NCBI GenBank assembly: GCA_003427395.1
Contig: BFEA01000435.1
Span: forward strand, 724,574 to 765,768
Direction: 5' to 3'
Source: Chara braunii
Lineage: Eukaryota; Streptophyta; Charophyceae; Charales; Characeae
Length of the DNA stretch: 41,195 nucleotides
Below the pieces are notes generated by a model. It had not been told where the DNA came from. It made no database searches and saw only the letters and a list, made by a program, of their open reading frames with translations. The translations under genes and the position numbers were made by a program. Within the stretch, counting starts at the first letter, position 1, and every line of letters starts with the position of its first letter. Shown one piece after another: positions 10,276-20,238 of this stretch.

Positions 10276-11040
10276 GTGGGCTTCCCGACATCTCCGTCGC
10301 GGTTCGCCCCTCTCGCTACTAGAGTTGAGGTATCGCAGGACTCGACAGAGTGTACTCAGCCCTCTGTCGCAGTACCGTCTGCGCCTCCGCAGACCACCGT
10401 CTCCCCTCCTTCCCCGCCGCGACTACCGACGCGTCGAGCCATTCGCTCAGCCCGTTGCAGCGAGCAGCTTGCTACTCGCGAGGACGTTGTGTCCTCTCTT
10501 CTGGACTTGAGCATGCTCCAGGCTCGTCAGGAGCAACTCACCCTCCATGTCGCTGCATTGCGTTGCCTTCTCGCCATCCTCTCTGACCCTGATCGCACCC
10601 TCCCGATCATCCCAGTACGACTAGGGACCTCCACGAGGGTGTACTCAGCGCTGTGGGATTCCGGTTCTCAGGGCGACTTCATTCACCCACGCGTGGTGAA
10701 GGAAGCCCGCTTACCTACGACAGGGTCTCCGACTCCCATCTTCGTTACCCTAGGGGATGACAAGACCCAGCGCTTCTTCGATCAGACTGTCACCGACCTC
10801 CCCTTCTTCCTCACTCTCGAGCCGACTGATCGTTCCCCGACATCTCGTCGCCACATTTCGATGTGATTGAGACGGGGTACGACTTCATTCTCGGAACTCC
10901 ATGGTCTCGTCGCTTCCGCAGCACGGAGGCCGATTGGGCGACCAACACTCTCGTTCTCAAAACGAAGTGTGGACAGACGTATCGCGTACCTTTCATAGGT
11001 ACCACGGCGACGCTACGCCCCGACCCTCCTCCCCCGGAGC
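10276..11040 (+). pseudogene. Aspartic protease region of element N
   Basis: The first frame (to 10866) carries YSALWDSGSQGDFIHP, a retropepsin active site with an intact D-S-G triplet. The second conserved block ([16 protein letters not shown]) is in another frame from about 10860, so one frameshift splits the domain near its C-terminal third. The region between gag and this motif is Pro/Ser/Arg-rich linker. The protease would cut the Gag-Pol precursor. Confidence 0.82.
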
Positions 11041-12090
11041 CTTCAGTGCCCACACCATCTCCCTCTATCACTGTCACCTCGCCTCGGCAGTTCGCTCACT
11101 TCATTCGACAGGACGACGTCACCTTCTTTATGGTGGACGTGACGGATCTCTTACACTATGATCCACCCTGTCCCGACGCCGAGCTCATCCCTCTGGAGCC
11201 TGATCCTCCCTCTATCTCTATGGCTCCCATCTCTACTTCCGTCCCTCCGCCGTCCGTCGAGTCCACCCCGCCGTCGCATGCTGACGCTGACGCTGAGGAA
11301 CTCGCACGATATACGACTGACTTGGAGCCCGCAGTTCGTGAGCTCATCCGAGAGTACCACGACGTTTTTCCATCGTCGTTCTCGTACGCCGGCATCCCAC
11401 CGATGCGTGACGTCGAACACTCCATTCAACTTGTGCCTGACTATAGTATTCACCACCAGGCACCCCACAGACTCTCGATCCCCGAGGCCACCGAACTCAA
11501 GCGTCAACTGGAGGAACTCCTGAGACTAGGTTTCATTAAGCCCAGCAACTCCCCGTGGGGTGCACCCGTCCTCTTAGCTCGCAAAGCGGACGAAACTCTC
11601 CTTCTCTGCATCGACTATCGTGGTCTCAACCGCTACACGGTTAAGAACAGCTACCCCATGCCTCGTTCCGATGAGCTGTTCGACCGCCTAGCAGGCAACC
11701 GCTTCTTTATGAAGATTGATCTTCGTAGCGGTTACCATCAAATCCGCGTCGTTGCAGCTGACTAGCTGAAGACCGCGTTTCGATCGCGATTTGGCCACTA
11801 CGAGTTCACGGTGATGCCATTCGGCCTCGCTAATGTTCCCACTACCTTTTAGAGGGCGATGAACGACATCTTCAAGGGCATCCTGGAGCAGTACGTTCTC
11901 GTCTATCTCGACGATATCCTGGTCTACAGTCGTACCCTTGAGGAGCACCTCAGACATCCCTGCGACGTCCTTGACCGCTTGCACAGACATGGCTTCTACG
12001 CCAAGCTGAGCAAGTGCCGCTTTGCCCAGCACAAAGTGAATTTTTTAGGACACTACGTGTCTGACCAGGGTCTCCACATGGACGACGCGA
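11041..12090 (+). pseudogene. Reverse transcriptase of element N
   Basis: One frame carries all RT motifs: [58 protein letters not shown] and the catalytic YLDD box at 11904-11915. Two TAG stops (11763-11765 and 11850-11852) interrupt it without changing frame. The second replaces the Gln of the widely conserved TFQ motif. There is no frameshift, so the only damage visible is point mutation to stop. Confidence 0.92.
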
Positions 12091-12880
12091 AGATCACTGC
12101 TATTGCGGAGTGGCCCGCTCTCACATCCGCCAAGCAGCTTCGCAGCTTCCTAGGTCTGACCAGCTACTACAGTAACTTCATCCGGGGATACACTAGGTAT
12201 TCCTACGTCCTTACCTCCACCCTCCTCCGAAAGAACCCACCCTGGGTTTGGACACCCCTCCACGAGGACGCCTTCCGCGCCCTCAAGAAGGCGGTGACAT
12301 GCGTACCAGTTCTTCACCTACCCGATTTTGACCGCCCTTTTATCCTTACCACCGATGCGTCAGACTTCGCTGTAGGAGCAGTGCTTTCTCAGGTTTTTCC
12401 CTCCTCTCCTGATTCCTTTCATCCTCGTATCCCTCGCTTCCCACCACCTACCCCTACCACTGCTTCCCGACTGACGCCTACTCGTCCAGCTACTGACGAG
12501 CCTTCTATTGACTATTCTCCTACCATCGCCGAGGACGGCACTNTNNAGTCTCGCTCAGGTGATTGTCCGATAGCCTTCTACTCCCGTCAGCTCCTGCCCG
12601 CCAAGATAAACTACACTGCTGATGAACGTGAGGTTCTCGTAGTAGTTTATGGCGCTCGACACTGGCGTCACTACCTGCACGGGGCACCATTCACGGTGCG
12701 CACGGACAACTCTGTTGTCCAGGCTTTTCTGACAAAGCCGAAGCTCACCCCTCGACAGGCTCGCTGGTGGCGCGACCTATCCGAGTTTAGTTTCACCGCT
12801 GAGCACATCAAGGGTGAGACTAATCGGGTCGCAGATGCCCTATCCCGGCGCCCTGACCACGACCAAGAGCACATCCAGCT
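12091..12880 (+). pseudogene. RNase H of element N with a long internal insert
   Basis: In the same frame as RT. The post-RT segment (SFLGLTSYYSNFIRGY) is followed by RNase H motifs LTTDASDFAVGAVLSQ, TADEREVLVVVYG, VRTDNSVV and NRVADALSRRP. Between the first motif and the next conserved block (PIAFYSRQL) lies a Pro/Ser/Thr-rich insert of about 58 codons (12393-12566). In most Ty3/gypsy RNase H domains this spacer is only a few residues. Three N bases fall at 12543-12546. No stop occurs in this segment. Confidence 0.88.
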
Positions 12881-14588
12881 CTCTTCCATCTCGGTCACCA
12901 CTGTCCACCACTCGGTGATCGACGAGTTTCGCACTCAGTACCGCCACTGCCCCGACTATCGCGACATCCACGCGATCCTTCGAAGTGGCAAGACCGTCCC
13001 GAACTACTCTCTCGGGGACAACGGTATTGTGTACTGACACGGTTCACAGGGCACCATGGAGCCCCGTATTTGCGTTCCCTCCACTGGACAGCTACGTGTC
13101 CAAACAGAAGCAGAGTTCCATGACCAGGCAGCTGTCGGTCATATGGGCTTCCACAACACGTTGGCTCGTGTGAGCCGCATGTACGTCTGGCCGAAGCGCA
13201 AGGACTTTGTGAAGGACTACGTCGCAGAGTGTCCCACCTGTCGGGAGGTAAACAGTGCGAACCACCTGCCTTATGGTTTGCTCCAGCCTCTTCCTATCCC
13301 TGAGGGTCGTTGGCAGTCCATCTCGATGGACTTTATCGGTCCTCTTCGTCCTCCGACCCCTCGCGGTCATGATGCTATCCTGGTCGTCGTCGACCCCTTC
13401 ACGAAGCGTGCACGCTTTGTTCCATGCCGCTATGCCATCAGTGCACGTGAGGTCGCCGACATCGTGTTTGACCGAGTCGTGCGTGACCACGGCTTACCTC
13501 GGAGCATCATATCTGACCGTGACCAACGCGTTACCAGCCGATTCTGGCGACGGCTCCACGAGGTATACGGCACTCAGCTCCGCTTCTCCTCGTCTTACCA
13601 TTCTCAGACTAATGGTCAGACCGAGATCACGAACAGGACTCTCGGAGATATTCTTCGAAAGATTGTTCGTGACGACCAGTAGTGGGATCTTCATCTTGCC
13701 CACGCGGAGATAGCCTACAACCACGCCGTCTCGCTAGCCACGGGGATGTCGCCTTACTATTGCGACCTCGGCTATCACCCTCGTGTTCCCGCGAACTTCC
13801 TTCGACCGTCCCAGCTGCACCCCGACACGAGTTCTCCCGCGCTGGACGATTAGGTTGCACACATGACGTCGATCATGAAGACCTCACATGAGCACATAGC
13901 CGCTTCCCAGACTCGCATGGGAGCACGTGCGAACCGATCGAGGATGGATCATTCATTCAAAGTCGGTGATGATGTGCTTATTGACGCCCGCCACTTACAG
14001 CTCGAAGCGGACACGCTTCGCAAGTTTCGGCGTCGCTTCTTTGGCCCATGCCGCATCCTCAAGGCCGTCGGTTCTGATACGGCATCTAGCCCGGTCAGCT
14101 TCCGTGTGAAGTAACCCGACTACCTACACCAGGCTCGTGTGCACGATGTCTACCACGTCTCGTTACTGCGTCCTTACCACAGACCGTCTGAGCGTTTCGC
14201 TGGACGACCATACGAGCGCCCTCCACCCATCATGGTGGACGGNCACGAGNAGTTCCTCGTTTCAGACATNATTGGNCGCCGAGTCACCGACGACAACCCT
14301 CCCCACGTCGAGTATCTCGTACGTTGGAAGGGTTACCCTGATGAGGAGGCTACCTGGGAGCCCCTCGAGCACTTGCAGCACGCTCGCATGTTGGTGCGTG
14401 CCTATGACCGTGCTCGTCGTGCTGGGTTCATTGCTCCTCCTCAGCCCACTGACCCTCCTCCTTCTCCTCCGGCTGAGGAGACCGCTGAAGCCGAGCCTGC
14501 TCCATCTGAGGCAGACCTTCAGCAGCAGCCGGATGCTTCTGAGCGNCCACAGCGCACTCGTCGTCGTCCTGNTCGATACGACGATTGA
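12881..14588 (+). pseudogene. Integrase and chromodomain of element N
   Basis: A single frame runs through the zinc-binding part (HMGFHN, CPTCREVN) and the DDE core (SISMDFIGPL, IISDRDQRV, YHSQTNGQTEITN). It continues through a GPY/F-like block (RRFFGPCRIL) and the chromodomain VEYLVRWKGYPDEEATWEPL (about 14307-14400), then ends TGA at 14586-14588. In-frame stops: TGA 13035, TAG 13680, TAG 13851, TAA 14112. The C-terminal tail is Pro/Glu-rich. Chromodomains direct integration to marked chromatin and define chromoviruses. A few N bases lie in the tail. Confidence 0.92.
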
Positions 14589-15736
14589 CTCNGACTTACC
14601 TTCCCACGTCTTTGACTTCTCAGTACTCCATCCACATCAGTTTTGCTACTTCAGCTCGTCGACGCTGTGGCTCTTCCTCGACGGCATTCCGGACTTCTCA
14701 TCGTGGACGTCATCGGCAGCTTCATCGACTTCATCACGATCAGCTCTGCCTACTTCAGACGTCGCCACTCTCTTACCACTCTACCCTGTACAGTACCCTG
14801 CTTATGTCGCATGATGGTCTCCCTTTAGCCGGGTTCCTCTGAGTTGGGCTCTCCCTTGGTATACGCACAGGCATTGGGACCGTAGCGTTGCCCTGGCTTC
14901 CCATCTTACGGATCTAGCTCCGACCTCCCTCATTTTAGGAGTCATTTGCATGATTCCCTTACCCATCATCTTTCTACCCTTCGCCGGCCCTCACGCCCTA
15001 GTTAGGCAGCCCCGCATGCTTCATCTAGGTGTGCCCTGTATACTAGGCTCCCTTGTTCCCTTGCATGGTCTACCCTCCATAGCGGTCACCCCTTAGTCGA
15101 GCATTACCCGCCCTGATGGTCTATCTGTTAGGGTCATTGGTTCTGTTCGCTCCCAGTTCCCTACCCTCATTGAGCCTGATGACATGTGTTTTCCCCTGTC
15201 ACTATGTGTGGATCCCCTTAGGAGTTTTCGACCCTAGGCTGCATTCACCACCCTCAGAGACCATCCCACCCTTTGGTTTGCGACACACTTCTCATGTGAC
15301 ATATNGTTGTCTTGTTGATTGCTTTGTTGCTCTCAGACTGAGGCTACTGCCTCCGACATTTCTAGGATTTAGTTGTTCTGCTTTTGCTGTTCTTAGGACT
15401 CATACACTAGTCAGTTGTTACCAAACAGAGGCTAGTGCCTCCAACATTCTAGGATCTAGTTATCACTACTTTCTGCTTTCCTAGGACATGTATGCTAGTT
15501 AGTTGCTTTTGCTTTCCTAGGACATGTATGTTAGTTAGTTGCTTCTGCTTTTACTTAGGCTGTTAGCTGTGACATTGCTACTTTGTGACATTTTCTATCC
15601 TAGCATGCATCGCATGGACTCAGCATGGAGCTCGCTCCGCATCCTAGACTACTCAAAATTTCTTTTCTTTGGTCGAGTTCCGCTTCTTGGCGGAAGCGTG
15701 CTTGTATCTAGGCGATCCATCACAGGCCGAGGATCG
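14589..15736 (+). other. 3' untranslated region of element N
   Basis: About 1.1 kb with no credible frame. It contains two exact-length 36-bp tandem units (15475-15510 and 15511-15546, differing at a couple of bases) around CTAGGACATGTATG, with a more degenerate GAGGCTA-x-TGCCTCC motif repeated upstream (about 15338 and 15427). The polypurine tract is weak: only GGCCGAGGATCG precedes the 3' LTR at 15737. Confidence 0.6.
15475..15546 (+). repeat. 36-bp tandem repeat, two units
   Basis: Units GCTTTCCTAGGACATG... at 15475-15510 and 15511-15546 are nearly identical. They lie in the 3' untranslated part of element N. A third partial start follows at 15547. Confidence 0.8.
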
Positions 15737-16047
15737 TGTAACGGACCTCTGGTGGGCCTGTGACACCAGCCCCTTGGCCTGTTCTCACAAGCCTTTGTTT
15801 TATTCGGGGCAGTCCAGTCCTGACCGGTACCTCTGTCGGTACCAGCCACTCCAGTCCAGTCCCGTCAGTCCGCTGGCGTATACCCCAACCATTGTCTGTT
15901 TTCAGTATCATTCTTCACTGGCACATTTTGGAGTACGTGCGTTGGAGTCCTGCGTGGGAGCTGCACTGTGCATCATCTTGCTCCCCCTTCTTCCTCCATC
16001 TCCATCTCTACCACTAGCGGAGCACCACACCTGGTGGGTCCGCTACA
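15737..16047 (+). repeat. 3' LTR of element N
   Basis: 311 bp, TGTAACGG...CCGCTACA, aligned without gaps to 5862-6172. It is followed directly by the right GCGAC duplication and then by the gag N-terminal part of element H on the other strand. Confidence 0.93.
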
Positions 16048-16052
16048 GCGAC
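16048..16052 (+). repeat. Target-site duplication, right copy (GCGAC)
   Basis: Identical to 5857-5861. Removing element N plus one copy leaves the minus-strand gag frame of element H continuous across the junction, which confirms the insertion point. Confidence 0.92.
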
Positions 16053-16630
16053 AACATGTTGTTCTTCAAGACTTTCATGGGCTCAGACATTCCAGAGTCG
16101 TCCAAGCCCTCTAGCTCAGCTTTGTCAGCCTCTAATGTATCAAGTCTGGCTGTTCTATTTTTATTCTCTCTTTCTCTATCGGTTGCTTTCTTCAGGTCCC
16201 TCTCTAACTGTTCACGGATCCTTTCGACTAGTTGGAGCTCCCTGAGCTCCCTTTCGTGAGGAGTCAACGGGCTGAATTGCGAGCCCGCCATTTGACTTGT
16301 AGACTGACGAGATCCTAACGAGCTGGAAGTGCACGTGGACCCTGTTGGCATTCCCAACTGGGCCCCAAACGAGGACACAGCAGAAGATGCAGCACTGGAT
16401 GCTGCTGCAGAAGACATGGTTGCTGCCCTCGTTGTTGCTGCTGCCTGTTCCCTAGCTGAAACGTTTGGTGCCTCCCTCGATGCTGCGAGAGCACGGGCTC
16501 TGCGTTCGGCACGAATGCGTCTTTCGTTTTTCGGTTGTAGGGCCTGGAACACGTGCGAGATCCTACATGATCCTGGACGTGTTAGTCTAGCATCGTCAAC
16601 TCTCTCCTCATCGATGTCTGACCCGTTCAT
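16048..16630 (-). pseudogene. gag of element H, N-terminal part (separated by element N)
   Basis: The frame begins with ATG at 16630 (MNGSDIDEERV). An Arg/Ala-rich segment (ERRIRAERRARALAAS) and a Ser/Ala stretch follow. A strongly charged helix (ELRELQLVERIREQLERD onward) is a probable coiled coil at residues 130-175. The frame is open up to the insertion of element N and picks up in the same frame at 5856. Such coiled-coil N-termini are common in plant Ty3/gypsy Gag proteins. Confidence 0.78.
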
Positions 16631-18029
16631 CAGTTAGGCAAACATTATCTGCACTAGAACCCCCTAGTGGAGTCCTACCACAGCATGTGTCTGACCGGCA
16701 CCTAATTTTCTATAAATAGTTGTGTCCGGCAGGTTCCCTACTGTACCGATCAAGTGGCATGTCTACAACATTCACTAAACTTCCATTTCGTCAAAATGGA
16801 CATCTTTTATTTTTTGAACGAATTTTTACGAGTTTTTGGCCAAAAAACTCAGTTTCAATTTCGTTCAAAAAATAAAAGATGTCCATTTTGACGAAATGTT
16901 TGTTACTACAGATTGTCAACATAGTCTAGGCGTATCTTGACTGGTTCTCTTACAACAGCATTAGATAGAACTGGCTATGGTAGCTTACAACAGTCCTAAT
17001 CTAATCTGTCTGTGAGGTGTTATCAGTCTGTCCACCAACTAATCAAGAATACAAAAAGACCATGTTGGAGATGTATGATGAGTGGGTGTGGTTGTGTATT
17101 CAGTTGAGCACCAATTAGAACCTACCCTCCTCTCAATCCAACATACGGGACAACATCTTTGAGCAAGCAGTGTCTTCGTGTGTGCTTCTGGCCCACCCCT
17201 GTGCCCAAGTCGTTACCGAGCAAGCCAGCCCAACCACTTTTATTTACCCTCGTATGGCGACAAGCCTTCCTGTCCATGTGATCTGGCTGATCAGGAGGAA
17301 TTTATAGAGCGCCCCCATCTCTTGAGGAATTCTTCAACGTCGCAGTCAGGACGACGATCACAGCCAGATTCACAATGAACTCCCAACCAGAAATCTTTAT
17401 AGACGGTCTGGTAAGCGTCTGTCATGGGCTGACACACCCGACATGACTTCTATTCAGCGCAGCAAGTGCCAAAATGGACAGCAGTCGGCGCATTCGTGAC
17501 CTATTCCCATTGGGTTGGCATGGTGACCGTGACCCAGTGCTTCGACCAGGGCCCTTCAGAGGCACCGCCCTTTCTCCTTCCAGATGCTTCCAGGAAGATT
17601 GTCGTCTCTCAAGGTAGCGCGCACACGACACCTCACCAAAAGAGAGGACTCTCAAGTTGGACTCACTTCCTCACAGTAAGAAGAGATTGAGAGAGTAGAT
17701 AAGGTAAGGGAACAACGTACCTGGAGATAGCTGCCCCCAATCATTGATTTCTCACCAATTGAGCTGAGTGTGCATTTGATGACCGGTCTTAGCCACAACG
17801 CAATGCAGTGCCACCTCGGCCGAGTGCCACATCAGCATGCTCTCATCACCAATCATACATTCCGCATGTCACCACGGCATACACTGCCGTCTTAGCCTTC
17901 CGGCGCTCCCCTCTCTACCCAGGGCGAGTCCCTATGTGGCCAGACGTCACAAGAACCAACTGCGAAGAAGCATCGTCAACGCACCAAGTCTGTATAATGC
18001 CAGCGTGCCAAAGGTAAGTGGCGATCAAA
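16631..18029 (-). other. Leader of element H between primer-binding site and gag
   Basis: About 1.4 kb without a convincing gene. It contains the 115-bp perfect fold-back at 16784-16898. A plus-strand TATAAATA at about 16712 has no gene downstream. Small predicted frames (for example 17422-17655) have no recognisable features. Confidence 0.55.
16784..16898. repeat. 115-bp fold-back element with 39-bp perfect arms
   Basis: Arms 16784-16822 and 16860-16898 are exact reverse complements (ends CATTTCGTC and GACGAAATG). The 37-base centre holds a second near-palindrome, GAGTTTTTGGCC/AAAAAACTC (16830-16850). It could be a very small fold-back or MITE-like insertion in the element H leader, or a leader hairpin. 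No clear target duplication is visible. Confidence 0.8.
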
Positions 18030-18046
18030 CCAGCTCCGATACCAAA
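18030..18046 (-). promoter_or_regulatory. Primer-binding site of element H
   Basis: On the minus strand TTTGGTATCGGAGCTGG lies directly after the LTR end (...CCTTGCA at 18048). It matches the initiator tRNA-Met-type site TGGTATCAGAGC with one change, as in element N. Confidence 0.75.
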
Positions 18047-18047
18047 T

Positions 18048-19261
18048 TGCAAGGAACATGAACATGGACGAAGCACAAAAATCCAGAATGCAAAATCACA
18101 CTGATGTCCATGTAGTCAAAGCCAGAGCAGATAGCACAATGGAACCAAGTAACCATCCAATTGAGAATGATACNNNNNNNNNNNNNNNNNNNNNNNNNNN
18201 NNNNNNNNNNNNNNNNNNNNNNNNNNNNNNNNNNNNNNNNNNNNNNNNNNNNNNNNNNNNNNNNNNNNNNNNNNNNNNNNNNNNNNNNNNNNNNNNNNNN
18301 NNNNNNNNNNNNNNNNNNNNNNNNNNNNNNNNNNNNNNNNNNNCCTAACACTACGACTACAGCATGAAAGCAACCAGACAACTTGACGACCAGCGAGTGA
18401 TGACGTCAACACCAATGCCGACCTCCTCTCCACCAGGTGCGTCCTCTCTCCACCCACACTCTCCCTTGATAACCCACACAGCGCCCTTCACCTCCGAAGA
18501 ACCACCCTCGCCCTCACCTCCCGTGTGCCCGCCAGCAGCCCGGCTATGGCCGCCAGCGCCCTGCGCCCAGGCAGCGCACCACCGTAATAGCGCTGCCTGT
18601 CTCCCTCATGCCCAAATGCAGCTTAACACTGCGCATCACAACTCGCATTCGCGCAGCGTGCCGGCAATGCCTGCATTGGCCAAGGATCCCTGCCCACTCG
18701 CACACTCTGCCTATATGCCAATGCTGCGTGTGGGCGGCCTGCCTTGAGCCTGCACTTCAGTCCCAGTACCTGCGCCCAGGCCCAACCCAGATGTGGCCCG
18801 GGCAGTACAGTTGTGCCCCTTGTGCCAGGGCCGTCGCCCAGATGCAGACCCTTTCCAGTTTCCCCATGGTCTGCTCGGCCTCAATGACGGCAGTGCTGCT
18901 TTCCATTGGTCTGCAACGGCAATGCTGCTTTCCCATTGGCCGACATCCATTGTGTGATGTGTCGGCCTGCCCTGGCTTGTGCCCAGGGCTCAACCAAGTG
19001 AGGCCCTGGGCTCAACTGCTTCACGCAGGAGTCTGGGATCCACGATGCACTCCAACCAACTGGCGTGCTGCAACTGTCTGATACCCACTTTATAAAAATG
19101 TTGAAAGAAAGGCCTGTTCCTAGATATTCTGACCAGCCTTCACTTAGGGCGGTCACAGGTCTGGCCCGCCTTCACTTAGGGATGGCACAAGGCTTTCTGG
19201 GGGCCTATGCCCAGAACATATGCATGTCGGCAAGGCCCCTTCTGAGGGCCTATTCCTCACA
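18048..19261 (-). repeat. 5' LTR of element H (contains assembly gap)
   Basis: Plus-strand start TGCAAGGAAC, end CCTCACA. The right part 18344-19261 matches 1-918. Bases 18174-18343 are N. Total size is about 1.2 kb if the gap length is real. Confidence 0.87.
18174..18343. other. Assembly gap (170 N)
   Basis: A run of N inside the 5' LTR of element H. The sequence resumes at the LTR position equal to base 1 of the window. Confidence 0.98.
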
Positions 19262-19600
19262 CTACTCTCGAAATGTGGAAAACGAGAGTGAATCTTCCTG
19301 TAGAACATGGAAAGATACAGCGCTGTTGATTTGTGTCTTTTGTGCATGTCCAAAATAAAGATAGAGAGCATCTCGTCGCGTGGTTCGGCCACGGCCGCGA
19401 TGCCTCGGCCACATCCGATTAAAAAAAAAAAAAAAGACCACATGGCGGACTAGACTGCAGTTGCAAACTCGGCCCTGCGACTTTTATGCGTGTGAAGTGT
19501 TTCGACTGCAGTTGAAACTTGGGACGGTACTGGACTCCAAAAAGGCAGTTCGAAATGCATTTACAAACTGCTTTCGTGACTGCGCCCTAGTTACCCCTTT
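19262..19600. other. Gene-free flank of element H
   Basis: No credible gene. It starts with CTACTCTCG...CGAGAG and an arm (GAAAACGAGAGTGAATCTTCC...GAACATGGAAAGATACA) related to the repeat array at 22739-23285. A 15-base A run lies at 19421-19435. Confidence 0.5.
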
Positions 19601-19940
19601 TTTCTTTCTTTCCCTGGTTGACACCATGGCGTATGCCATGGCCGTGGTACTTTCACTGCATTTTCGAACTTCACAGCTGTTTTCTTTGCGGCTGCGTGTT
19701 TTTCCCCCATATATGAAACTAAAAGGTGACATCAAGATACTTAGATAGTTGCCCCTATTTTATTTTAGGGGTAAGTACGTTTACGTCACCTTTGAGTATC
19801 GAATGGGCAAAAAAACACGCGTCGGCAAAGAAAACCGCACCGAGTTCGAAAAGGGAACGGAAGTACTGACGACCGTGGTGTCAGACGGTGTGTCATATTT
19901 ACAGGGGGCGGCCGTGGTGTCAGAGGAAAAAAAAAAAAAA
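19601..19940. repeat. Large imperfect fold-back element (about 340 bp)
   Basis: The left arm (about 19610-19745) and right arm (about 19760-19932) are imperfect reverse complements. Matching blocks include TTGACACCATGG against TGACACCACGG, TTTTCGAACT, TTTTCTTTGC, GCGTGTTTTT and AAAGGTGAC. The centre is CCCCTATTTTATTTTAGGGG (19752-19771). The size and architecture fit a MITE or fold-back element. A related single arm lies at 24107-24215. Confidence 0.65.
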
Positions 19941-20238
19941 AAGGCCCAAGGGATACTTTTGGACCGAAATCGCTCATTTCGAGTTGGAGCGTGGTTTCTT
20001 TGCCGGCACGCGTCTTTTTTGCCTTTAGGTTTTCAAAACATGCCATGTCCGCCGTTATTTCTTCTATTATTTATTTCTGTTCAACTGGTTTAATTAGGGT
20101 TTGAACTTTGGACTGCATCTCAACAGGTCATGAATGTACCTGCTGAGCTCTGCCTGTTGGTTGCTACCCATTTCTTCAGATATTATTGGCTTTCTCTTCG
20201 GAGGAGGAGGGGGGGAGGGGGGGAGAGGGGGGGCAGGG

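Larger units (their letters stand above)
5862..16047 (+). mobile_element. Element N: chromovirus (Ty3/gypsy) LTR retrotransposon nested in element H
   Basis: It is 10,186 bp long with two 311-bp LTRs (5862-6172 and 15737-16047), both starting TGTA and ending TACA, with inverted ends TGTAGCGGACC and GGTCCGCTACA. A perfect GCGAC duplication flanks it. A primer-binding site follows the 5' LTR. Gag, protease, RT, RNase H, integrase and a C-terminal chromodomain follow on the plus strand, which is the chromovirus arrangement. The coding region has 11 in-frame stops and at least two frameshifts, so it is not autonomous. It interrupts the gag of element H in opposite orientation. Confidence 0.95.
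1..19261 (-). mobile_element. Element H: Ty3/gypsy LTR retrotransposon, degraded, interrupted by element N
   Basis: Read on the minus strand the order is 5' LTR (19261-18048), primer-binding site (about 18046-18030), long leader, gag N-terminal part (16630-16048), inserted element N (16047-5862), rest of gag, protease, RT, RNase H, integrase, chromodomain-like tail (to 956), polypurine tract (933-919) and 3' LTR (918 to beyond base 1). Gag-protease-RT-RNase H-integrase is the Ty3/gypsy order. Stops and frameshifts in every domain show that it is a dead copy. The left end and its target-site duplication lie outside the window, so insertion boundaries cannot be fully checked. Confidence 0.9.

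Noticed and set aside
9426-10322. 298-codon plus-strand frame
   Set aside because: A shadow of gag in another frame: Ser/Arg/Thr/Pro-rich without motifs, while the overlapping frame has Gag motifs and a zinc knuckle.
16711-16718. TATAAATA as a plus-strand promoter
   Set aside because: No gene follows on the plus strand; it lies in the leader of the minus-strand element H and is probably chance.
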